From: Galbula dea
Lineage: Eukaryota > Chordata > Aves > Piciformes > Galbulidae
Reading direction: 5' to 3'
Length of the DNA stretch: 64,000 nt
NCBI GenBank assembly: GCA_013399015.1
Contig: VWZX01006809.1
Coordinates: 158,501-222,500 of the forward strand
A program made the translations under genes and the position numbers. Under the pieces are notes generated by a model. That model saw only the letters and a list, made by a program, of their open reading frames with translations. It did no database searches and was not told where the DNA came from. The first letter of the stretch is position 1. Each line of letters starts with the position of its first letter. Below, piece by piece: positions 39,901-51,900 of the stretch.

Positions 39901-42900
39901 GTAGCAATTACAAAAAACAGAACGATGTTTCAAGCTTCTACTTCTTGGTGCCACAGTGGCTGTTGCAATGTTGGAGGAAAGAATGATGATTTCAGACAGA
40001 AAACACAGATCCAGAACATTTCAGGATCTGGTTCCATAAGAAGAAATGCTACAGCAGACTCTTCACACGCCATGTGCCTAGGACAGAGAATTAAGACCAC
40101 AGGATCACTGTGATTGTAATATATGGTACATCAAATATGACCAAAATACCAGGTGCCAACACTAAGGTCAGTGAAGAAGGAGGGGGAGGAGGTGCTCCAG
40201 GCACTGGAGAAGAGATTCCTCTGCAGTCTGTGGTAAAGACCATGGTGAGGCAGGCTGGAGGTCCACAGTGGAACAGATATCCACCTGCAGCCTGTGGAAG
40301 ACCCCATGACAGAGCAAGTGGATGCCTGAAGGAGTCTGTGGCTCTGTGAGAAGTCCATGATGGAAGAGGCTCCTGGCAGGACTCGTAACCTCATGGTGGA
40401 TCCATGCTGGAGCAGTTTATTAAGAACTGTAGTCTGTGGGAACAACTTAAGTTGGAGAAGTTTGTGTAGAATTTTCTTCCCATTGGAGCAGAGGAAGAGT
40501 GTGAAGAGTCCTACCACTAAGGAGGAAGGAGCAGCAGGAACAACATGTGATGAACTGGCCACAAACCCCATTCCTCATCCCCTTGCACTGCCTAGGGTTA
40601 GGAGGCAGAGAAATCAAGAGTTAAGCTGAGCATGCGAAGAAAGGAGGGGTGAGGAGAAGGTGTTTCAAGATTTAGGTTTTGTTTCTCATTATCCTACTCT
40701 GATTTAACTGGTAATAAATTAAATTCATTTTCTCCAAGTTGAGTCTGTTTTGCCCATGATGGTAACTGCTGAGTGATCTCCCTGTCCTTATCTTGACCCA
40801 TAAGCCTGCTCTTAGTTTTTGTCTCCCCTGTCCAGCTGAGGAGAGGAGTGACAGAGTGGCTTTGTTGCATACCTGAGGTCCAGCCAGGGTCAATCCACTG
40901 CACCTGCCTGTGGTCTCTCCAAGGAAAGGAAAGGCCTACCTTCCCACAACTGGAAGGATTCCACAGCAGAGGTGTCATGAGCACAGGAAGCAGCACACAC
41001 ATCTACCTTGCCAAACAAGAGAGCTGGGGCAGGACTGTATCCATACTATAAAACACTTGGCCTTGGTCTTCTCTTGTTCTTTGTGCTGTTCTGCATCTGA
41101 TTTTCAGTTCAAAGTGCTTGAAATAATGTGAAGGTTGTGCTAGAGCTCTGCAAAGTCATAGCTTACGATATGCTTTGAACAAAGGCATACAGTGGTGTTT
41201 GAAGGAGCACAGCTTGATGAGTTACTGCCAGAGTACTATGTATGGAGACAAACTTGATGCAGTCTTCTCCATCTACCTACTGGAAATGGTTCCTGCAAGG
41301 TATTCTAGCTACCAGCACCTCCCAGGAAGAACAGATAAGCAGAGAACAGAAAGTAGATTGTCCTTTGCCATGTTGTCCATTTGTCTGTAGGGTTTAAGGA
41401 TCTCTTGGCATCCTTTCTAATATCCATTAGTAGCACCCAACACAACAGCACCACAATGGCTCCCCTCCCACAAGCAATGGTGCTGTGCTGATAACACAAC
41501 AGCTGACACACTGCTGACAGACCATGCAAGTTCTTCCATGAGAGTAAGGGAGAGAACAGGCTGGGTTACATCTCCCACCACCTCCCAAGGGCAACTAAAA
41601 CAATGTTTATTGCCAACAGATTACAATGTTTGGATAGCCCCCAAAAACCTCACAACCTTTCAGAATTGCCTGCCTCTGCACCTCTATGTGGCAGGGCACA
41701 CCAGCGATCACTCAGAAGTGAGTTGTCTGCAGCCTAAACAGGATGTCTTTGAAATGAAGAATTCAGACTAATTCCCCTGAGCCCTTGGCCAGCAGCTCTG
41801 GACCACATGCTTCTCTTTCCTGTTTGAGCATCCTGCATTGTGTGGCACTGCCCTTGTCTCTTGGCAGGACCTCTGAACAAATAAAAACAACTTCAGTGAG
41901 GTCAGGGTTTGCTGTAATAGGCCCTGAGGAAGGAAGTGAGGGTTAGCCCTCAGGAGCCTCTTAAGAACACATTTGCTTTTTTTCATATTATAGGAACAGT
42001 TGGTGCCACGGCTCTGTCACTCACAGCCAAGATGAGAAAGATGGATGACTCAGGAACAAGCTTCCAGGACAAGACTGTTATACACAGCAACAGCCTACAC
42101 TGGCAGACAACCCACCACACAGATGAAAAATGAGACATCTTTAGCAAATGGGTCTAGATAATGTTGTAAGGTGGTTTTGAGGGTATGACACCATGTTTTG
42201 TGTTTAATGATGCCTTCAACAATGCCTCAGATGCTATTACAGACAAAAAGCAATAGAGCAAGGAAGAAAGAAACTTGGAAATTTTCCATCCAAGCCAATC
42301 TTGTGTATTTTTTTGTGTATTGTGCCAAATAAGTAGCAGTTATTACAGAAAATCATGGTTCAGAGAGCAGACCTCAGAAAATAGCCTATACTAGCAAAAA
42401 CCTAAGTCAAGACCTTTCCTCAGCCAACTGACACACCATGGCTCACATATCTGACCTCATACTCCAAAACAGGTGGGATGCATCAGTACCACCATCACCC
42501 AAAAGAGTGCTAGCTGATAGGAGCCACAGCAGCCAGCTATATACTTGCTGCAAAATGCCCTTGGTGTTTTATGATCTCTGAGAATCCTTCATAGTCAGAC
42601 ACGCACCCAGCATCACCTGCCAGTCAAACCCAGTGCAATCAAGAGAAGCCTTGTTACAGGGCTCCAATCCTCACTCCTAAATGTGCACCTTCTTCAGGTT
42701 GCCATGCTGACAACAAAAAGTCAACATCTATACTAGTAAATAAACATAATCAGGCCTTAGGCTGAGATAATGGTACACAGTATCTTTCTTGTGAGTTTTC
42801 AGCATGCTTCCTGGCATGAATTTGGCCCAGGCTAATTACTGATTTCCCAGATGATGTCTGGACATACTTTAGAGAACAGTGCAAGCTCAGGGCCCTTCCT

Positions 42901-45900
42901 GTTCCAGATGGGGCCAACTTGCTCTGGGGAGTGGAAGGATTTAGCTGTTGCACAGAAGCTACTTCATCCTCATTGGCACAGAGCAAGACTACAGTTCCTG
43001 TCTGTTTTTATTTACTAGTTTAGCCATATTCAAATCATCTATCACAGCTGCATAATTCACTGTGAAGATAAATCTTATTCCCCTTATGATTTGGACATGA
43101 CTGGACATCACAGGCAATGGGGAAAGAAAGATTTTGGATCTTATCCAAAATTTATGGAAGGTAATAGAAATCATTTCCTTCACTTCAATGACAATTGTCA
43201 TTAACAACAGTCTGAATGCCACACCTCTGTGCAAAGGCAAACTTTTCCCCAGGCAGACCTAGAAAATCAGTTTTATTCCTTTTATCAAAGGTATAATGGA
43301 GAGATCTAACTTCTAAGTACTGTGATGCAACCTGAAAAACTCAAGTGCAGAATGAGGAGATGCTAAGTCCCAGAACTGTGTCTGTCCTTAAGGACATTAG
43401 TCCCTTCACTGGCACTTCAGATGATTCCAGATCTTGCCAATTGCTGGAAGGGGCAGTAGCAAGCAGTGTGATCCCCAGGTGTGTTAATTAGTATCTGCCC
43501 AGAGTTACAATGGCTAATTCATGCATTTTTTGGCAAATTTTTTACAGATTGCTTCTAAAATGGCTTCTAAAGCCAATTCTTTGATCCTTTGAAACTAAGG
43601 CAGAAACTTCTGCAGCAGATCCACAGGGAAAACAGAACAATGGTTTTATTAAGTCTGCTGAATTAGGAACTTGACAGCATCAGATGAAAGGAAAAACTAG
43701 TCTCCCACTCTGATTTAAACTGAGCACACATTCACCCCATAGAGACCTCCTTTTCGACCAAACAATTCTGTTATACTTACTGAACAGAAAAGCAACAGGG
43801 CAGCTCTGAATCCATCCCTCATTAGCTGCCTCTCATCTACAGGCAGTTCTCTGCATCTGTCAATTAAAGACTTCCTGTGCTTTGGTGAAAGGAGCAGGCT
43901 AATCGATGAGGTAATGCTTTTCTATTCTCATTAAGAACTTGAGTCATCCTATTCTTGTAAAGTCCATGAAACAAAACATGTTTAAATCTGCCCAATTACA
44001 TCATGTTCCATCTTCTTCCAAAGCAGAAGGAAGAAAAAAAATTAAAAATACACTTGATTCCGTGTAGCTGTAAATTTACAGCTAGTAAATTTATCTTGTA
44101 GCCCTTCTAAAGGATCTCCTGCCTCCTACGGAATCATCTGAGCTAAGTAAAGACTTGCTTAATGTGCCTGCAGAATGGCTCCCGGCAGCTCCTGCATGCC
44201 GTCATCGCTGGTTAGTTCTGCACTGCTACAAATGACCACACACTGCTGTTAAACAGGAGGGGAAAATCAAAAGCTGAGAGTTCACTCAGAGGACTACAGG
44301 GATTATTTGAAAGCTGGTGCCAGCTAGTGGCAATGGTATTTCATTCCAGTTCCCTGCCATTACTTGGCTCTGCAATTCTTCTATATATAAAACAGTGGGT
44401 GCAAAGTTATATCACTTCACTACATTGTAAACAATGAAGCAGGGCCATTAAAAATCCCATGACACCTTCCTTAAAAGCAGACATACCTACTTCAGCAAGC
44501 TGGGCAAATTCCAAGCTGGGTATTTACATGTACATCAGTGCAATTCCCTCTGCCTTTCCAGTTGAATTACATGTTCTTCACTTACTGTTTGATGCTGCAA
44601 AGAAGTGTTGCACTAAGCTATTAAGTCCTTGCTGCATTTTACTCCAGGTGTAGATACATTTGTGCTCTGCCTGAAAACCCCGTCTGATGGCATACACAGC
44701 TGTAACGCTACACAGACTACACTGTTATTTGCAGTCCTTTGGGTTTAAGATGATGGTAAAAACATAAATTTACTATTTATAAACCCCATTAAAGTACATT
44801 CACTGTTCTAATCAGAAAGAAAATGAAGCACATTAGAATAATTACTTAAACTCCTTCCCAAAGGATCCTCATGTTCCAGCTGTGTATGTACTAGAATCAG
44901 GCAAGCCAGCCATGACAGAAACTCACCGCTGAAGTTTAACCAAGGCAACTGCTTCAACATGCAACAGAAAACAGGGAAATAATGACTGCATAATCTCATG
45001 GAACTAAAAATCCAACACACTAGACCAGGAAATATGAACACAGATAAGGACAATGCTGGCATGGAAGAGGACTCTGAAAAGTTTTCCTTAGGTCAGGGAA
45101 GTGACTATTTGCAGAATAAAAGAAAACACAGAAGCAGCCAACTTTAGATCTGCAAGTTATGTACCCACCCCTCTCCAAACCTCTCTGACAGACTGAGTGC
45201 CTTATCTCAAATCCTAAGGCACAGTTCCTTCTGATTGCCAGAAGTGGACACAGCACCAGGGTTTTTGCAATCACCTGTCAAACAGGTTCTCCTGAAGGAG
45301 AGCTTACATATGTAACACATGCCAACTACAAGCCCAGAAGAATGAGAAAACCTCTGTTTTCCCAAGCGCACTTACATTCATTAGCACTACCACAGAACAG
45401 CAATGACAGAAGAGAGCTGAATCCTTCACATATCCAACTCAATTCCCCTGGCTGGAAAGTATGGCTAGAAAAGGTTTTCAGTTCCACCACCTGGAGCCAC
45501 ACAGGCCTTGGTAGAGTTCTCCCAAGGAAAACATATTCTAAAAGAGTATGTTTCTCCCACTCAGAAGAGACAACACAGAATGAATATAGATGATTCTTAT
45601 AGCTAAAATTTCAATAGCTAAACGTGGTTCATTTTCCACTATTTTCTTTCAATTACCCTCAACCTTCCATCTGTGGGGGGACAGAGAGATTTGCAATAAA
45701 GAAATGTGTGGGAAGCAGGGCTCAAGAGATTGGATTGGAGGCAGAGAAGACAGGAAAGCCCACTGTGTGGGAAAACAACACTCCCAAAGCACCTATAAAC
45801 ACAAAAAAACTTCAAGGCAAATGGGAGGGACTGAATTCCTGCAAGAAGAGCATCTCTGCCATCTTGCTTTACTCCCTAGCTACTGTGTTAAAACACCTCT

Positions 45901-48900
45901 TGCCCCTTAAAAGTGTTGAAAGCAGACAATTTATGAAAAGTGAGGCTTATCCTTTAACTGGATGGGTAATACAGATTTTTGATGCCTTTTCTTCTTTTTT
46001 CCTCTCTTTGATGGGGAAGAACACTATACCAGACTATGTCTTGGGTTTTCAGCAAAACTTCAACTCTCAGCAATGGTTCAGTAGACCAACAGGGCTGTTT
46101 ACTGAGACTTTGCAAGTCGCCAATCTGACAGCAGCTGGATTGGAATTGCGACAAATACTTGTGTCACTTGGCAAAGCGAGGGCCGAGCATGCCTGGCAAC
46201 CTAAGCTTGTGACTCAACAACTGACAGAAAATAAAGATCTGCCTGTTTAAATCTCTGAAGGCTTCACAGCTGTGAGCACAGATACACACACTGCTAGGAA
46301 AACAAGGCTCTTTCTTCTTGTTCATTGTTTTAACTATCTGAATTTCACTGAAGGAAATATAACTTGGATCTTCTCTTCTTCTTTGATGGTTTGACGCCTT
46401 CATTCTCTTCTCAGCTGATCAGGACAGACAGACAAATGTCTCCACTGCTGTTATGAATCCTACTGGATTCATAAGGGAAGTCATACATGTATCTGGCTAG
46501 ACCAAAAGGCAGACATAAATTTATGAGTGGCTAGGAAGTAGGAGAATGCCTGAGGAGTGGCATCCTGAGGAGTGGCAGGAGTACAACACTGCCAACCAAG
46601 GACCAGAAGGCATAGCAGCTGAACACACATTTTGACAGGTTTGGTTTGACCATCTGTCCAGCAGACAGGAGCTGTGCCATGACACCACCCCAGTCTGCAG
46701 AAATTCTCCTCCTTGGAGTAGAAAATCCACTGGCAAGCACCCTCCCCTCACCTATCACAGCTCTGGGCAATCCATCAACAAAACCACTCAAAAAGATGCT
46801 AAATGAAGGACTCCCCTTAATCCAATTTCAGCCTCTTCATCAGCCATTCTCAGCAGCCCAAGGCTTCTGGCAGAAGAAGCAAGATCAAATGTTGCCACTC
46901 TTTTCTCCCCCAAAGACAAAAGGCTGAGGCCATCCTAGGACCTTCTGCCACAACAGGGAAGAAAAGGAAAGGGAGCACTGGAATGAACAGATCAGGAAAC
47001 AAACTTTAGCCTGGATGCTATCAGGTGTCTGGGAGACATGAAGGTGTAGGACTCAACCCAGAAACAACTGCTGGCTTGTGTGCTAACCTACCTCTTCCTA
47101 CAGCCCAGACTGACTCTGCAGGTCTTTGGCAAGTCCAGGGGTGGCTGCCTGACTGCTCCTTCCCTGCTAATCTGTTGCTCAAAGCCATTGCCCACTTCAT
47201 CTGCAGCCAAAAAAGGCCCCAAGTCCTTTTATGATTTCCTTACCAACTAAACCCAGCAATGGCAAACCTCCAGCACCAGGAGTGGTTGAGTTTGACCCCA
47301 GCAACAACTAGCTACAAAGCTTTTAAAAATTTCTGGCAGCAGGCCCCCAAAAGGTCAGCCCTCATCAGGCCCATCCCTTCCTAACTATTGTCAGGAGTTA
47401 GCTGTGTCTGCATTTAAACACAATACATGCAAAGCTCCCACCTACCCAAGTGTCTTTATTCCTCTGGAAAGGCACAAATTTGGATGAGAAGAAGCTACGA
47501 AGGGAAATCCTCTGAAACAATAGCAAAGGTAGAGAATGGAGACAGAAACTCTCCAGGACCCACAAGGAGACAGAAGAACTCCTGTCTGGGGAATACCCAT
47601 CTCTGGGCTCTGTGCAGTTTGCCAAGAAAAACATAGGGCTGAGGGAAGATATTCTGTCACTGAAAGATTTAGGGAGGCAAAGGAAAAAGAATGGAAGGGA
47701 GGGAACCACATGTGCTCCTGAGAGAGCTGCAGAAAGCTGAGGAAAACAGGAAAGGAAAGCCTAGGAAAAGGTGGCTCCTCTCATGCTGGTGAACAAATAT
47801 TACCTCAGAAGTTAACTGCAGTTGAAGAAAAGCATTCACTGAAAGGGTTGCTTTAACCCATGAAGTAGTCACACTCCTTTCACAAAATTGGTGCTGCTTT
47901 ATTTAGAGTATCCCATTCTGGGTCATTTTAATCAGCTGCTGTCTCAGGCTTATTGTGGTAAACTGAATATAAATACTCAATTCAGTTGTTCTAACTTAGC
48001 TTCACCCTACAAACAATAAAACTGCATAGTTCATCCACAGAGGGAGAATTCAAAACACAACTCAGTTACCTTGATGTGATTTTTAAATTGTTTTAAGACT
48101 CCGAGCTAGAAATGCCTAACGTGACCCTAACTGGATCAAGTAAAATAATCCATTATCAGTTGCCTGAATTCCCTACAGAGAGCACCTTTTATTCTAGGAA
48201 GAAGCAGGCTTGAGGGTGTTAAAAGGTGAAAACTTAACCAGAAATATGTATTGTGGGTTTTGAAATGTCCCTTATTTGGACAAGAATAAAACCAGTCTTT
48301 CTGTTGTTAAGAATCCCAGACATGGCCCAAGATCACCCTGCTAACACACAAAGAAAGAGTCTGGCCATGAGAATCATACAGCAGAGAAACAGAAAAGTTT
48401 GCAGACCATCATTTATACCTACAAAAGCTGAAGAGCAGAACTGGCAAGTGAGTTGCCCACCAGACATGAAAGAACAACTCAGACGTAACCTCGAATGTGC
48501 AGAAGAAACTCAGCACAACTGGGATATATCCTCCAGGCATAAGGGAAAAGACCACTATATGCTTCCACCTGGATGATCACCAGCAATACCAAACCAGAAG
48601 AAAACACCCTACTTTAGCATTTAACCCCCCAGGCCAGTATATTCAACTGGGTATCTGGTGGTTCAGCAGCACAGCAGCAGTGCTGGGCCAAACCCAAGTC
48701 ACGCTTTTCTGGCCCAGGAGGAAATGTTGTTACCAAATGAAGCATGCTGACAACATATGGAGGCCTGTGCTACTGGAGCAGTTTCATCCACAGCCAGAAA
48801 GAAAAAAACCAGCCTGTAAGATTATGCCAAACACATGATTCAATTTAGGTTAGAGCTTTGCTGCTCAAAGCATCCTGGCCACTGATACTGCTTGGAAGAG

Positions 48901-51900
48901 ACTGGCTTGTTTCAGTGCTGACTTTACATCTTTTCAAAGGTTTTCCACAGGGGAAAGGATCCTGGATTATTTTATTTTTAATCTGAATTTGCTAGGCATG
49001 AAGGAGCATTCATTCTCAAACCAAAGTAACTTCAAGCACACCTAAAGCTGTGAGGCTTGCAAGCTCCCTCTTTTAAAGCATGAAAGCATTTAACATTTTA
49101 ATGGATATAGGTGACTCTAAAATGATCACTCAAGAAATGGCCATTTACTGGCTCCTGCCTTCGACCTCTTACTTAGACATTACTAGAGGGCATAAAGCTG
49201 GAATAAGATGCTTATGTCCAATTTGATCTCCACTGATGTCAATTGAAAAGACCTTCCATGGAAGCAGGGTGATTTACAGGAGAATGGAGATAATGTAAAA
49301 TCAGATTCAGGACTTGTGTTTCCACTTTCATGTTTCTGCCCCAACACTGTACATGTGAGATTTACAAAAATAACAACAATTACATATGGAGATGATTGTT
49401 TTTACAGATAACCAACCACTGGTTTAGAGTAAGAAACATCTAACTACATAACATGTCCTGCTGCAGCTCTGTATCAGTAAGACAAATGAAGTTATTCTTA
49501 TTCAGTAAGAATTTTATTCTCAAAAGGAATGGAAGCAATAAACTAAATGAGGATAAATAAAAGATAGTGATAAACTAAATGAGGATAAAATACCAGATCT
49601 TGTTACCCTTTCAATGTATTAAAAGACCAAAATAATCATGACTTCCAAATGTTATGTCAAACTATGCAGAACAGAAAAGCAAACTTCTTGCTTGTTTTGG
49701 CACAGCAAGTTCTTTACAGCCTCTACTTGTTGTAAGTTGGAAAATACAGCATTGCATTTGCTATCCCAATAGATCATTTTCCTATCCAAAAAAGGACAGC
49801 TTCTTTTGTAAACTTACCAGCTAAGGACCACTTTGTGGGAAGTACTGCTTTATCTAACTTCTCAGTTAAAGTTGTTTAACTTTTTTAAACTCTTCTTCAG
49901 CAAGAGAATAATTTTGATGCTGAGTAATTAAGCATGTGCTTTGTCAAAAGAGTAATAGTTGAAGTTTTCTGATGATACATAAAGTACTAAATACTTCAAG
50001 TAAAAGACACAATTTCTGGACATCAGCAATTACATAAGATTATAATAATAGCAGGAGCAAAGCCCAAATGGCACTTCCAGTCTTAACCACTGTAGTTGAC
50101 CTGACTTAGAGCAGCATAGAGCCTGGAGTGAATGATCCCCTTGGAAATGATTCAAGGTAACTGAGAAATACTGAGAGGGCTCTGGCTTGTTACTATCAGT
50201 TACTCTCTCTTGCTATGAAGCAGCATTTTGATAGTGCTGTCTGAGTCCAAGACAAAGACTGTTCAGTAGTGGCTGGGAACTGTGGGTGGCTGAAACAATC
50301 AGTTGAGTCAGTCAGTGCTTACTGAAGATCAAGAACAGCTAAGTCTTTTCTACTTGGGCATCTAAAGCCTGAGACACCCTAAAAAAGGTAACCACTCCTC
50401 ATGATCCCAGCCACTGAGGAACTAAACTTGCTTCCAGGCTTCAGTAGTTAGGAATATTTATTGGAATTAAGGGAGAAAATCCATCTTAAAAGTCAACAAA
50501 ATAACTGTCTGAAAATTACTGGACAGGTCAGCAAACCCAGATACTGACATTAACACACTTTGATTCAATTATTGTTTCTCAAGCTGTTATTGTTTATGCC
50601 TTAGCAGCATTTAGCTTGTGACACCTTGGATAAGAAGGAAAATAAAAGCCAATTCGTGACCATCATGATTGAAATGTTGGCTCTTTTGGCCTTTATGCTG
50701 CTATAACTTTACCTCCTTACAGACACAGGTGAGCTCAAACAGCAGTTCCATTGTAAACCAAACACTGGTAAACTCCAGAACAGAACATACAATGGATCCT
50801 GGTGGCTTTATGTTTTGTGGTGGGACCCTGCAGTGTCCAGTAAAGTGTGTACTGTAGCTGAGCCTGTTATTGAGGCATTCACAATGTCCCTCTGTCACTT
50901 CAATTTCCTCAGGAACATGCTAAAGAGGCACTACAAAGTCTGTTCCTTCTACTGAGGCACCTCCTTCGTGAACGGCAGAGGTCTCTGCTCCTCTGGGAAA
51001 TTCAGCTGAAAGTGGTCTATGTTGCAAAATGTGGAGATGAGGGGACAGTGATATAGAACAGCCTTATTTGTTTAGAAAACTAAGCTAAAAACTAAATAAT
51101 AAAGGCACTACCAGCCATACCTAATTATGCCAAGAGGGTCTAAGTCTTCTTCCTCTTCTTCTTCCTCTTCTTCTTCTTTTTTCTTCCCTTTTTTGGCATT
51201 TTCCACTGATGAAATCTGTGATATTAAGTCAGGTGTTTTCTCCTCTTTGAAAAAATCCAATGCCTCATTTTCTTCATCTTCTTTTTCCTTGTCATCAGGA
51301 ATGTTTTTACCCTTGAAATCAATGGCACTAGTAGATTTTGTTCCTGCAAAATACAATAACAAAAACTAAGTACACAGTATAACAACTGTTTTATTTCATA
51401 CCTTGCACCTGTTCCTGATTATTTTCTATGAGGAATGGAGGGCACAATCAGCTTTTGTGAAGCTCTTGATATTCCTGACTGTCCCTTCTATTCACTATGT
51501 GTCATTATGTGTCTGATCTGTTTACTGATTTAAAGCAGTTAAGCAGAGAAAGACAGAGGAAATTAATTTTATCTGAGACATAGCAGCACATGTCTAATAT
51601 GCTTATTTATGTTCCTTCTATACTCAACAGAAACAATAGAATTTCCAGTAGTGATTCATCCAAACAAAGTTGTCTGAAGAGGAGCTTCCCTCTGAAGTGC
51701 CTATTTCTCTCCACTGGCTACAGAGAGGCTGTAAATACTCTGCTTAGATGTAGGTAGCTAATGTTCACATACTTAGTTAAGTCCACTTTTTGTTACTAAT
51801 TTAATACATTTGAGCTAAAATTAGAGCATTACACAGCATGAAATAGTTTCCACAGCAGCTCTTCAATCTACACTTAAAAATAAAGCTGAAAGTTCTAACT

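Larger units (their letters stand above)
29513..51120 (-). other. HS1BP3 intron 4 (21.6 kb)
   Basis: Minus-strand intron from GTATGG (51120) to TTTCAG (29513). It holds CR1 copies at 36.2, 37.7 and 39.6 kb, a GT-rich tract, a MIR-like tail, an ERV LTR, several small tandem duplications and a 20-bp palindrome. No nested gene could be supported; the longest open frame (45624-46250, plus strand, 208 codons) has no recognised motif. Confidence 0.85.

Noticed and set aside
44378..44400. TATATAAAA as a nested promoter
   Set aside because: A lone TATA-like string in AT-rich DNA without a downstream exon or CpG-rich context.
45624..46250. 208-codon open frame on the plus strand in HS1BP3 intron 4
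   Set aside because: No recognisable domain, no splice support and a composition like the neighbouring intron. A frame of this length is roughly compatible with chance in 64 kb read in six frames (expected about 0.3 by a simple stop-codon estimate).
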